NCBI GenBank assembly: GCA_006383075.2
Contig: SMNH02000010.1
Coordinates: forward strand, 62,001-126,000
Length of the DNA stretch: 64,000 bases
Reading direction: 5' to 3'
From: Kordia sp. TARA_039_SRF
Lineage (GTDB): Bacteria; Bacteroidota; Bacteroidia; Flavobacteriales; Flavobacteriaceae
Shown: piece by piece, positions 9,185 to 17,654 of the stretch
How the letters are laid out: each line of letters begins with the position of its first letter
How positions within the stretch are numbered: the first letter of the stretch is position 1
Program-made: the position numbers and the translations under genes
The notes under the pieces: model-generated
Seen by the model: the letters and a program-made list of their open reading frames with translations, nothing else
Databases searched by the model: none
What the model was told of the DNA's origin: nothing

Positions 9185-9340
9185 ATGAAAAAAAGAAATC
9201 TTAGCACATTAGCGCTTCGCAAAAAGTCCATTTCTAACTTTAAAACAGTAGTAATAATCGTTGGAGGATCGGGAGCTGAAACTTGTGGCGGACAAACATC
9301 TAATTATCCAACCTCATTTAGAGAGTGCCAATTTAAATAG
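9185..9340 (+). CDS. lanthipeptide-like precursor peptide 1
   Basis: A 51-residue ORF (ATG 9185, TAG 9338) starting MKKRNLSTLALRKKSISNF. This is the basic N-terminal leader pattern (MKK-x-L-x-L-x-K-K-x-I-S-N) of natural-product precursors that Bacteroidota databases label class I lanthipeptide. A GG at residues 27-28 would be the leader boundary. The core (SGAETCGGQTSNYPTSFREC...) has two Cys plus several Ser/Thr, the residues needed for thioether rings. No LanB/LanC-type enzyme is in the window. It is a close paralogue of the next gene, and the two share upstream sequence. It is too short for routine gene calling, but the conserved leader supports it. Confidence 0.7.
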   Translation: MKKRNLSTLALRKKSISNFKTVVIIVGGSGAETCGGQTSNYPTSFRECQFK

Positions 9341-9483
9341 TCTTTCTAAATTAATTTGCTGCGAATTTTGGTTCACTTTTCTTTTATCATGATGATTTGA
9401 ATGTTAAATACGGTTTTCCCGTACATAGTTTATGATTTCATTTTATAAGTTTAAAACGTATTAACTTTTTAAATTATATAGAT

Positions 9484-9633
9484 ATGAAAAAAAGAAATCT
9501 AACATCGTTAAAGCTGAACAAAAAAACGATTTCAAATCCGAAAGCGACTATGATAGTAAAAGGAGGAGGAACACATTACGAATCTATTTGTGATTGTCCT
9601 ACAACTATTTTTACAGTTCCGACAAATCGATAA
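9484..9633 (+). CDS. lanthipeptide-like precursor peptide 2
   Basis: A 49-residue ORF (ATG 9484, TAA 9631) starting MKKRNLTSLKLNKKTISNP. The leader is nearly the same as in the gene at 9185, with GGG at residues 27-29. The core (THYESICDCPTTIFTVPTNR) is quite different but again has two Cys and many Thr. Conserved leader with variable core is the hallmark of ribosomally made, modified peptides. It sits 143 bases after its paralogue and is closed by a strong hairpin terminator. Confidence 0.7.
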   Translation: MKKRNLTSLKLNKKTISNPKATMIVKGGGTHYESICDCPTTIFTVPTNR

Positions 9634-9652
9634 TTAAAACATTAAAAATGCA

Positions 9653-9676
9653 AAAGCGGCTTTTGAGCCGCTTTTT
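9653..9676. terminator. bidirectional hairpin terminator
   Basis: AAAGCGGCT and AGCCGCTTT pair around a short loop, with a T run following on the plus strand and an A run before it. It ends the peptide gene at 9484 and, in reverse, the large repeat-protein gene at 9684. Confidence 0.85.
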
Positions 9677-9683
9677 TTGTAGT

Positions 9684-12038
9684 TTAGTTGTCTGGGCAAG
9701 TAATTTCTTTACCCAATAGTTTTCCATCCTTGTCAGGCTGGTATCGAAAGCATTTTCCATTGGTGGCTTTCATGATAATTCCTCGGTACTTATTGTTGAT
9801 AAACACATCGCCAGTGGTAATTTCTAGTTGTGAATTTGGTGTTGTGGTGCCAATTCCTACTCCGCCTGAGCTAGTTCCTGTATCGACACTCATATCACTT
9901 TGGCAAACATCTCCAATTCCGTTATTGTCTGCATCGTCTTGAGTAGGATTTGCATTTTCAGGACAGTTGTCGCACGCATCGCCAATGCCGTCGCCATCCG
10001 TATCTGTTTGATCAGGATTGCTGACATCGCTACAATTATCTACAGAATCAATAACGTCATCATCATCGGTATCGCTTTGTGTAGTATTGCAATATGGAAT
10101 GATGGCTGCTAATGAGGCACAATTCGTATTATTTCCAGCAATGGATAAACTTCCGTTAATGTAGGCTTCTCCACTTGTAAATTTAGTAACCACACAGCAT
10201 TCGTCTAGCGTTGTATTGTTGCTAATCGTCAGGTTTCCTTCAATATAAATAACATCGCCAAACAAGTCATCAATATCAGTTAATGCTGCATTGTCACTAA
10301 CGGTTATATTTCCGTTGACGCTATCTACTGAGGTAATTCCTGTGAAACCTGTTAAAGCACTATTAGCAGAAATGGTAATATTACCTGTAACCATATTTGG
10401 GTTAAGTCCTGTGAGGTCATTTAACGTTGCATTATTGTTGATAGTGAGGTCATTAATGGATGGTGAAGTAATGTTTCCAATACCAGCTATGGAAGTAAGC
10501 ATACCGTTGAAGGAAATTTGAAGGTTGCCATTTACGGTTGTTAAATTAGATAATCCGTCAAGGTTTGCCAACGCAGTGTTTCCTGAAAGAATAGTGTAGT
10601 CATTAATCGTAGCCAAATTACTCAATCCATCAACGTTGGTTAATGCTATATTATTGGAAATCGATAATGAGTTCGCGGTAGTAATACTATTGAGTCCTTG
10701 AATCGTTACTAACGAAGGATTGTTAGATATAGTAACAGTTCCAAGCGTTCCAGTTACACCGCCTAACTCATCTATATTGGTTAAAACGTCATTATTTATG
10801 ATTTGAAAATTACCACCTATAGAGGTTAAGTTATCCAATCCGCTCAAGTTTGTAAGTCCGTCAGCATTATCAATGTAAAAATCACCCGTAACAGTGGTTA
10901 AAGCGGCAAAACCACTGATGTCAGCCAATGCATAATTATCATCTAAATAAAAGTAACCTCCGATAGAATTTAGGTTTGTAAAATCGGTAATGCTGGCTAA
11001 GTTGTCATTTCTACCAATATAAAGATTTGTAGTAATGGTAGTCAAACTTCCAAATCCAGACACGCTGGCTAACATGGGATTGTCATTAATACTAAGATTA
11101 GCGCCTATCGAGGTAATATTGGTAAAGCCTGTAATACTCGTCAACGCATTATTTTGATAAATATTAACATAATCTCCTGTAGAAGTTACACCGTTAAACC
11201 CAGAAATATCTGCTAAAGAACTGTTACTATACACATAAATAAACCCTGTGGTACTCATAGTATTTGAAAAGCCTGAAACATCAAGTAGGGAAGGATTACC
11301 ACCAATGCTTATGCTTCCCGAAACGGAAGTTAGTGCGTTAAATCCTGTTATTTGTGTTAATAGGTTATTACTAGAAATCGAAATGTTTCCCCCAATAGTA
11401 GAGAGGCTGGCAAAATCACTCACGGTAGTTAACGATGAATTTAAAAAAACAGAGATATTTCCACCTACACTGGTAAGATTTGAAAAGCCATTGGTGTTTA
11501 GTAAGTCGTCATTAAAATTGATGTCTAAATAACTGCCAATAGAAGTCAAACTGGTAAGCCCTGAAAAACTTTGTAAACCATTATTACTGGTAACAGAAAA
11601 ATAAGTGCCTATACTCGCCAAACTACTTAATCCGGTTAAATCAGTAAGGTTTTCAGAATATGTTAAGGAAAAATAAGTGCCAATAGAGGTTAGTCCTGAT
11701 AATCCATTTAAATCGGTAATTGCTTCACAATCATATATCTGTAAGTTTCCGCCAACTGTAGTGATATTTTCTAAACCTGCTAGTGTTGTGGAAGTTCTCA
11801 CTCTTATGTACAAATCGCCTGTGACTGTAGTCAAAAATGACAAACCAGTTAAATCCAATGATGAAAAAGAAGAAATATTAAGTGTTTCTACAGTATCACA
11901 CGTACCAGAATATGTTGTTACAAAATTATCAACCGCTGCTTGGGAAGACAAAGTCACAGTACCACTGACACAAGTTTGCGCTGTGGCAACACAACAAAAA
12001 CTGATGCAAATACAATAGAAGAATAATAGTTTTTTCAT
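9684..12038 (-). CDS. secreted leucine-rich-like repeat protein with thrombospondin type 3 repeats
   Basis: A 784-residue protein with signal peptide MKKLLFFYCICISFCCVATA. Residues ~35-640 are about two dozen imperfect units of ~23-24 residues, each with the pattern L-T-S/T-I/V-x-G-N-L-x-I-x-x-N-x-x-L-x-x-I-x-G-F/L. This pattern suggests a beta-solenoid like receptor L domains. Next come two thrombospondin type 3 calcium-binding repeats (DTDDDDVIDSVDNC; DTDGDGIGDACDNC), then a short tail (VGIGTTTPNSQLEITTGDV) also found in surface and tail-fibre-like Bacteroidota proteins. No standard T9SS sorting domain is obvious at the C-terminus. It is probably a surface-exposed binding or adhesion protein; ligand unknown. 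Confidence 0.8.
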   Translation of the reverse strand: MKKLLFFYCICISFCCVATAQTCVSGTVTLSSQAAVDNFVTTYSGTCDTVETLNISSFSSLDLTGLSFLTTVTGDLYIRVRTSTTLAGLENITTVGGNLQIYDCEAITDLNGLSGLTSIGTYFSLTYSENLTDLTGLSSLASIGTYFSVTSNNGLQSFSGLTSLTSIGSYLDINFNDDLLNTNGFSNLTSVGGNISVFLNSSLTTVSDFASLSTIGGNISISSNNLLTQITGFNALTSVSGSISIGGNPSLLDVSGFSNTMSTTGFIYVYSNSSLADISGFNGVTSTGDYVNIYQNNALTSITGFTNITSIGANLSINDNPMLASVSGFGSLTTITTNLYIGRNDNLASITDFTNLNSIGGYFYLDDNYALADISGFAALTTVTGDFYIDNADGLTNLSGLDNLTSIGGNFQIINNDVLTNIDELGGVTGTLGTVTISNNPSLVTIQGLNSITTANSLSISNNIALTNVDGLSNLATINDYTILSGNTALANLDGLSNLTTVNGNLQISFNGMLTSIAGIGNITSPSINDLTINNNATLNDLTGLNPNMVTGNITISANSALTGFTGITSVDSVNGNITVSDNAALTDIDDLFGDVIYIEGNLTISNNTTLDECCVVTKFTSGEAYINGSLSIAGNNTNCASLAAIIPYCNTTQSDTDDDDVIDSVDNCSDVSNPDQTDTDGDGIGDACDNCPENANPTQDDADNNGIGDVCQSDMSVDTGTSSGGVGIGTTTPNSQLEITTGDVFINNKYRGIIMKATNGKCFRYQPDKDGKLLGKEITCPDN

Positions 12039-12279
12039 AACCTGTTTTTTCTGTTCAAATAGTCAGCATGGATGTTAAAAATGGTTATGGTAGTGATTTT
12101 TTGGGCAATTAAAAATACAAATAATCTGTACGGAACATTTGTTAACTATATACTTAGGGGTGTTTTTTGTGTAAATGGTTTGTTTTCGTACATAGTCTAA
12201 AAAGAATCAAAATCTTATAAGCGTGTTTTTCGTGAAATGATTTCAAATTTGTACTTTTCGAGCATCAAATTTTTGATAT

Positions 12280-13209
12280 ATGCAAACAATCTCAATTGCC
12301 ATTCACGGAGGCGCTGGAACGTTGGTCAAAGGAATGATGACGCCCAAATTGGAAGCAGCATACAAAGCCGCTTTGCAAAAAGCCTTAGACGCTGGTTATG
12401 AAGTTTTAGCAGCAGGAAAATCTTCGGTGGAAGCGGTGGAAGTTGCTGTGAAATTGTTGGAAGATTCACATTTGTTCAACGCAGGGAAAGGAAGTGTTTT
12501 TACCGCAGAAGGAACACACGAAATGGACGCGGCTATTATGGAAGGAAAACATCTCAATGCTGGTGCCGTTTCGCTCATAACAGGCATTAAAAACCCAATA
12601 TCGCTTGCGCGAGATGTTATGGATAAAAGTGAACATGTATTTATGGCAGGCGAAGGCGCCATGTATTTCGCAAAAATGCACAACTACAAACTAGAAGAAC
12701 CCTCATATTTTTATGACGAATTCCGATATCAGCAATGGCAAGAAATCAAAGATACAGATACCTTTCAACTTGATCATTCCCTAAAAAAAGACTCCAAATT
12801 TGGAACGGTTGGCGCTGTAGCATGCGATGCTGACGGAAACATCGCGGCAGCAACATCAACAGGAGGCATGACTAACAAACGTTTCGGGAGAGTAGGCGAC
12901 TCGCCAATGATTGGCGCGGGAAATTATGCCAACAACAATACGTGTGCTGTTTCGTGTACAGGAAGTGGTGAATATTTCATTCGTGGTGTCGTTGCGTACG
13001 ATGTTTCCTGTTTGATGGAATTTAAAAACTATTCTCTAGAAAAAGCTACAGATGAGGTGATTAACAAACGCATACTACAACTCGGTGGCGACGGCGGACT
13101 CATCGCGGTTGATGCTAAAGGAAATATTGCCATGCCTTTCAATACCGAAGGCATGTATCGAGCGTGTAAATCTTCCAACGGAATTGAGGAAGTAGCAATC
13201 TACAAATAA
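12280..13209 (+). CDS. iaaA: isoaspartyl peptidase / L-asparaginase (Ntn-hydrolase)
   Basis: A 309-residue plant-type asparaginase. It starts ISIAIHGGAGTL, contains FNAGKGSVFT and MDAAIMEG, and has the autocleavage site FGTVGAVACD. Thr176 would become the N-terminal nucleophile once the precursor splits into alpha and beta chains. The beta-chain motifs STGGMTNKRFGRVGDSP and TGSGEYFIR (substrate loop) are intact. Family members hydrolyse beta-aspartyl dipeptides and asparagine. Close by lie cyanophycinase and cyanophycin synthetase, so the natural substrate is plausibly beta-Asp-Arg released from cyanophycin (inference). No signal peptide, so it should be cytoplasmic. The gene symbol is by homology. 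Confidence 0.88.
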   Translation: MQTISIAIHGGAGTLVKGMMTPKLEAAYKAALQKALDAGYEVLAAGKSSVEAVEVAVKLLEDSHLFNAGKGSVFTAEGTHEMDAAIMEGKHLNAGAVSLITGIKNPISLARDVMDKSEHVFMAGEGAMYFAKMHNYKLEEPSYFYDEFRYQQWQEIKDTDTFQLDHSLKKDSKFGTVGAVACDADGNIAAATSTGGMTNKRFGRVGDSPMIGAGNYANNNTCAVSCTGSGEYFIRGVVAYDVSCLMEFKNYSLEKATDEVINKRILQLGGDGGLIAVDAKGNIAMPFNTEGMYRACKSSNGIEEVAIYK

Positions 13210-13332
13210 CGGCTTGCCTTTAGTTAGGATTTAAAAAAGAAGGTTTTAACCTACATTTATTATTGTTTAAATGCGTTTAATATGTAAGAAAAATAATATA
13301 TTTAAATATTATTAATCAATACCTAAAAAGCT

Positions 13333-13524
13333 ATGTTAAAAAACATCAAAAATGTAGGCGGAGTCAAACAACTAAGTAAAACAGAACAAAATGCTATCCA
13401 CGGCGGACGATCTGGAGGAATCTTTATTTGTGCAAATGACTGTTCTGAAGGAGATCAATGCGCTTATCCAGACGGATCAGGGGGTTATATTCTTGGTACC
13501 GTACAAAATGGAAGATGTGTATAA
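13333..13524 (+). CDS. double-glycine leader peptide (bacteriocin-like precursor)
   Basis: A 63-residue ORF starting MLKNIKNVGGVKQLSKTEQ and reaching the leader end IHGG at residues ~22-25. The leader matches the peptide at 3822 (L-x-K-x-E-Q-x-x-I-x-GG). The mature part (~38 residues: RSGGIFICANDCSEGDQCAY...) has four Cys and many Gly, so a disulfide- or thioether-constrained peptide is possible. It sits inside the cyanophycin locus and is sealed by a perfect terminator, so it is probably transcribed independently. No modification enzyme or peptidase-type exporter is next to it. Confidence 0.72.
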   Translation: MLKNIKNVGGVKQLSKTEQNAIHGGRSGGIFICANDCSEGDQCAYPDGSGGYILGTVQNGRCV

Positions 13525-13545
13525 CATCTTAAAAAAACAGCCATA

Positions 13546-13584
13546 AAAAAAGTCACAAAGTAGTCCGCTACTTTGTGACTTTTT
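13546..13584. terminator. long perfect hairpin terminator
   Basis: AAAAAGTCACAAAGTAG pairs exactly with CTACTTTGTGACTTTTT around the loop TCCG. It closes the small peptide gene at 13333 and could also serve the minus-strand cyanophycinase gene. Confidence 0.9.
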
Positions 13585-13649
13585 ATCCATACTAAAAATA
13601 AATTTAATAAGCAATCTAAAAGGCGCGGCCCATCTAACATTTAACAGCG

Positions 13650-13674
13650 TCTACTCTGAGCTTGCCGAAGTGAA
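13650..13674. repeat. REP-like element (partial)
   Basis: CTACTCTGAGCTTGCCGAAGTG resembles the reverse complement of the element at 5976-6000. It is only one arm, and lies just past the cyanophycinase stop codon. Confidence 0.4.
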
Positions 13675-13687
13675 GCGGTCTAACAGT

Positions 13688-14551
13688 CTAAATAAAAGGT
13701 GCTTCAATCGGTAATACGGTTACTTTTCGATTTCGAATATCAAACTGATCACCATTTGAAAGTACGTGAATCGTCATGTTTGCCATGGTCATGGGCGTTC
13801 CTTCTTCTAAAACCTTCTCGTTGTTATGCGTCAAGGTCGAACCATCAAAAACAATCACCATTCCAGAACCAATCACAGTACAATCGTTTCCGTTTTTAAT
13901 AATCATTCCCGTATCTTCTGCCAAGCCAATTCCAATCAAATTTGGAAATTTTGCCACAGCTTCTGACTGACGACCAAAACGTCCTCGTCGAATAAAATGA
14001 GTGTCAATCATCAATTCAGGAATCAATCCCAAACCATTATACATGCGTACGGCACCTTTAATAAACGATTCCGAAGCGCTTCCGCCCGCAATCATTTCGG
14101 TTGCCATTGCCATAGCGCCAGCACTTGTTCCAGCAATTACAAAACCTTCTTCATTTTGATAGCGATTCACTAAAATCTCATGAATTTTGGTACCGCCAAT
14201 CTTATCTGCAATTTTTGACTGATCACCGCCCGAAAACATAATGCAATTCGCGTTTTCTATCAATGCAATCGACGACGCTTTTTCTGCATCTTCTTTGCTT
14301 CTAATATCCAACACCGTCACGTTTGTACAACCCAACGTTTGGAAAGCAGTCAAATAATTTTCTCCAACTTCTACAGGAATACTCGATGCTGTCGGAATCA
14401 CGACAATATTTGCATTCTCGCCACCAGCTTCTTTTACCACATGGAATAAAATGCCTTCGTCAATAAAATCGAGCGTATACATTTCGTCTTCCTCAATACC
14501 TTTATCTTCATTTCCTCCAATCGGAATTAACGTTCCTTTAATCTGCTGCAT
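13688..14551 (-). CDS. cphB: cyanophycinase
   Basis: A 287-residue protein from the ATG at 14551 (MQQIKGTLIPIGGNEDKG). An ORF extending 12 codons further upstream (to 14587) is rejected, because family members begin close to this point and the -7 box lies in that stretch. It is a peptidase S51 with nucleophile motif GTSAG (Ser143), upstream IMFSGGDQ and IVVIPTASS, and downstream MIDTHFIRRGRFGR and GIGLAEDTGMII. Cyanophycinase cuts the cyanophycin backbone to beta-Asp-Arg dipeptides. There is no signal peptide, so it acts on intracellular granules. It is divergent from cphA across a 183-base region with candidate operators. Confidence 0.93.
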   Translation of the reverse strand: MQQIKGTLIPIGGNEDKGIEEDEMYTLDFIDEGILFHVVKEAGGENANIVVIPTASSIPVEVGENYLTAFQTLGCTNVTVLDIRSKEDAEKASSIALIENANCIMFSGGDQSKIADKIGGTKIHEILVNRYQNEEGFVIAGTSAGAMAMATEMIAGGSASESFIKGAVRMYNGLGLIPELMIDTHFIRRGRFGRQSEAVAKFPNLIGIGLAEDTGMIIKNGNDCTVIGSGMVIVFDGSTLTHNNEKVLEEGTPMTMANMTIHVLSNGDQFDIRNRKVTVLPIEAPFI

Positions 14552-14573
14552 GTTCTTGTGATTTTTGTGACTG

Positions 14574-14581
14574 CAAAAGTA
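14574..14581 (-). promoter_or_regulatory. candidate -7 box for cyanophycinase
   Basis: Minus-strand TACTTTTG fits TAnnTTTG exactly, 22 bases before the cyanophycinase ATG. It supports the shorter start chosen for that gene. Confidence 0.55.
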
Positions 14582-14651
14582 ATACAAATTTTGGTGTCGA
14601 GTTTCTTTTTTGGAGTAATCTTAATGAATATCAACAGAATGCAGAAATCAT

Positions 14652-14700
14652 CACAGAAATCTGTGAAATTTTTCTATATTTATCACTAGGCTTGTGATAA
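14652..14700. promoter_or_regulatory. paired palindromes in the cphB-cphA divergent region
   Basis: Two inverted repeats lie between the divergent starts: CACAGA-AA-TCTGTG at 14652-14665, and TTATCAC with GTGATAA around seven bases at 14680-14700. The second overlaps the end of a near-consensus -7 box (TATATTTA, 14675-14682) for cphA, a position where a bound repressor would block transcription. No regulator gene is adjacent. Confidence 0.5.
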
Positions 14701-14734
14701 AACAAGCGAATTAACCACCAAACCAAGATAACAC

Positions 14735-17386
14735 ATGGAAATAAGAAGTATCAATGCAATGCGCGGCCCAAATTACTGGTCGGTACGAAGACATAAACTA
14801 ATCGTGATGGTGCTCGACTTACAAGAGATGGAGCAATATCCCACTAACAAAGTTGACGGTTTTGGTGATCGACTCAAAGGCATGTTTCCTTCTATGTATT
14901 CACACCGTTGTTCGGAAGGTTGCGAAGGTGGTTTTTTTATGCGTGTCGATGAAGGTACTTGGATGGGACACGTTATTGAACATATTGCGCTAGAAATACA
15001 AACCTTGGCGGGAATGGACACAGGATTCGGGAGAACGCGTGGCTATGGCGAAGAAGGTGTGTACAATGTGGTGTTCTCCTATATGGAAGAAAAAGTAGGG
15101 CGTTATGCCGCGAGAGCCGCTGTTCGTATTTGTGAAGCCTTAATTGCGAATGAAGAATATGACTTAGCGTCGGATATTCAAGAAATGCGCGAAATTCGTG
15201 AAGAAGAACGTTTAGGACCAAGTACAGGTTCTATTGTAGAAGAAGCGGCAAGTAGAGGTATTCCGTGGATTCGATTGAACCGTTACTCACTCTGTCAATT
15301 AGGCTATGGCGCGAATCAAAAACGAATTCAAGCCACTGTAACGAGTGAAACTAGCAATATCGGTGTAGAACTTGCGTGCGATAAAGAAGATACCAAATAC
15401 TTACTAGAACAAGCTGAAGTAGAAGTGCCGCGCGGAGATATCATTCGTCGCGAAAGCAGTTTAAAAGATGCTTGTCGATATGTAGGTTTTCCTTTGGTGA
15501 TAAAACCTATTAATGGAAATCACGGACGCGGAATTACAGTAGATATCAATTCATACGAAGAAGCATTGGTTGCCTTTAAAGAAGCACAAGAAGTTTCAAG
15601 GTCAGTCATTGTAGAAAAATATATTACAGGAGACGATTACCGTCTATTAGTCATCAATAACAAATTGGTTGCGGCGGCAAAACGTACGCCAGCACATGTA
15701 ATTGGCGATGGAAAATCTACCATTCAAGAATTAATTGATGAGGTCAACAAAGACGAACGCAGAGGTTACGGACACGAAAAAGTATTGACCATGATTAAAG
15801 TCAATACATTGACCGAAACACTCATCGCAGCAAAAGGATATACCTTAGAAACCGTTTTGGAAAAAGATGAAGTCATGGTGTTAAAAGACACGGCAAATCT
15901 TAGTACAGGCGGAACAGCCGAAGACGTTACTGACATCGTACATCCAGCCAATGTATTTATGGCAGAACGTATCTCAAAAATTATTGACTTAGATATTTGT
16001 GGAATTGACGTCATGACTTCCGACATCAGCAAACCATTGTCAGATACTGGCGGCGCTGTATTAGAAGTCAACGCAGGACCTGGATTCCGAATGCACTTAG
16101 CACCGACGGAAGGATTGCCAAGAAATGTGGCAGCTCCTGTAATTGACAAACTATTTCCTCCAGGGTCTACTTCCCGAATTCCAATCATTGCCATAACAGG
16201 AACTAACGGAAAAACCACCACAACACGACTCATCGCGCACATGGCAAAAATGAAAGGCTACAAAGTTGGTTATACGACAAGTGATGGCGTGTACATTCAA
16301 AATAGATTGTTGATGACGGGCGATTGTACAGGTCCAGCGAGTGCAGAATTTGTCCTTAAAGATCCAACTGTAAATTTTGCAGTATTGGAATGTGCTCGTG
16401 GCGGATTGTTACGTGCAGGATTGGGCTTTAAAAACTGTGACATCGGAATTGTAACCAACGTAGCGGCGGATCATTTAGGCTTGAAAGGAATTCACACCAT
16501 TGAGCAATTGGCAAAAGTAAAAGGCGTTATTCCCGAAACGGTATTGCCAGACGGAACGGCTATTTTAAACGCAGACGACGAATTGGTCTATGGAATGCGT
16601 AAAAATGTAGATTGTAACGTAGCATTATTCTCGCTCGACGAGAACAATCCACACATCAAAGCCATGCAAAAACGCGGTGGAATTTGTGCTATTTATGAAA
16701 ATGGATACATCACGTTGTGTAGAGGCGAATGGAAAATGCGCATCATCAAAGCAGTCAATGTACCGTTGACTTTTGGTGGAAAAGCAACCTTTATGATTCA
16801 AAACGTATTGCCAGCGGTGATTGCCGCCTATTTAAAAGGATTTACGTTGGAAGATATGAAAGTAGCGTTAGAAACCTTTATTCCTTCGGCATCACAAACA
16901 CCTGGACGATTGAATCTGTTCAAATTCAAAAATTTTCAAATTTTAGTTGATTATGCACACAATCCTGCTGGAATGCGCGCATTGAAGCAATTTGTAGATA
17001 ATTTAGAAGCTACTGAAAAAGTGGGAATTATTGCAGGAATTGGAGACAGACGTGTGGAAGATAACAACGAAATGGGCGCGTTGGCAGCAGCAATGTTTGA
17101 TGAAGTTATCATTCGTCAAGACAAACAATTACGCGGAAAAACAGAAGAAGAGCTTATCAAAATGCTGGAAGATGGTATAAAAATGCACGATCCTAACAAG
17201 AAAACGACGGTCATTCCATCCGAAAGAGAAGCCATTTTACACGCGGTAGAAAATGCTAAAGAAGGTTCGCTCATTGTGTTGTGTAGCGATGTGGTTCCAG
17301 ATGCGTTGGATTTAGTCAAAAAACTCAAAGAAGAAGAATCAAATAAACTATACGATTTTACACCAGACGATATTCCGAATAAGTAG
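14735..17386 (+). CDS. cphA: cyanophycin synthetase
   Basis: An 883-residue protein of normal CphA length. An N-terminal domain (MEIRSINAMRGPNYWSVRRH; MGHVIEHIALEIQTLAG) is followed by an ATP-grasp domain (~210-470: GFPLVIKPINGNHGRGITVD near residue 245-265) that adds Asp to the backbone. The Mur-ligase-like domain from ~485 has its P-loop GTNGKTTTT at 489, then RGGLLRAGLGF and the substrate-side DYAHNPAG, and adds Arg. Together they make the storage polymer multi-L-arginyl-poly-L-aspartate in the cytoplasm, using two ATP per unit. Both ATP sites look intact, so the enzyme should be active. A long hairpin follows the stop codon. Confidence 0.96.
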   Translation: MEIRSINAMRGPNYWSVRRHKLIVMVLDLQEMEQYPTNKVDGFGDRLKGMFPSMYSHRCSEGCEGGFFMRVDEGTWMGHVIEHIALEIQTLAGMDTGFGRTRGYGEEGVYNVVFSYMEEKVGRYAARAAVRICEALIANEEYDLASDIQEMREIREEERLGPSTGSIVEEAASRGIPWIRLNRYSLCQLGYGANQKRIQATVTSETSNIGVELACDKEDTKYLLEQAEVEVPRGDIIRRESSLKDACRYVGFPLVIKPINGNHGRGITVDINSYEEALVAFKEAQEVSRSVIVEKYITGDDYRLLVINNKLVAAAKRTPAHVIGDGKSTIQELIDEVNKDERRGYGHEKVLTMIKVNTLTETLIAAKGYTLETVLEKDEVMVLKDTANLSTGGTAEDVTDIVHPANVFMAERISKIIDLDICGIDVMTSDISKPLSDTGGAVLEVNAGPGFRMHLAPTEGLPRNVAAPVIDKLFPPGSTSRIPIIAITGTNGKTTTTRLIAHMAKMKGYKVGYTTSDGVYIQNRLLMTGDCTGPASAEFVLKDPTVNFAVLECARGGLLRAGLGFKNCDIGIVTNVAADHLGLKGIHTIEQLAKVKGVIPETVLPDGTAILNADDELVYGMRKNVDCNVALFSLDENNPHIKAMQKRGGICAIYENGYITLCRGEWKMRIIKAVNVPLTFGGKATFMIQNVLPAVIAAYLKGFTLEDMKVALETFIPSASQTPGRLNLFKFKNFQILVDYAHNPAGMRALKQFVDNLEATEKVGIIAGIGDRRVEDNNEMGALAAAMFDEVIIRQDKQLRGKTEEELIKMLEDGIKMHDPNKKTTVIPSEREAILHAVENAKEGSLIVLCSDVVPDALDLVKKLKEEESNKLYDFTPDDIPNK

Positions 17387-17418
17387 CGAAAGTTATGATA
17401 TTCATATATCAAATTTAA

Positions 17419-17469
17419 TGCAGTTGAGATACAGCTGAAACCAAGGTTTCTAAGTTGTGTTCAACTGCA
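17419..17469. repeat. long hairpin after cphA
   Basis: TGCAGTTGA at 17419 pairs with TCAACTGCA at 17461. The inner arms continue (ATACAGCT with AGTTGTGT through two G-U pairs), and GAAACC-AA-GGTTTC closes the stem. The result is a ~24-pair hairpin with a tiny loop. No T run follows, so it is not a textbook terminator; it may stabilise the transcript end or be a palindromic element. Confidence 0.65.
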
Positions 17470-17654
17470 CTCCTGATTTAAATAAATGATACTATTTCAG
17501 TGATTTTTAAGTTTAATTCAGGTTGAATAAAAAGTTATCACAATTTATAAGCAACGTGTAAAAAGTCTTAAATTGTTGAATTTTAAATCTTTGAATTAAG
17601 TGAAGCGAATGTTAAAGTTCCTCTAAAAACGAAAAGCGTTCATTGAAGAAAAAT

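Noticed and set aside
11677-12018. 113-residue plus-strand ORF opposite the repeat protein
   Set aside because: The periodic antisense of a repeat gene gives long open frames by default. No leader or domain is visible.
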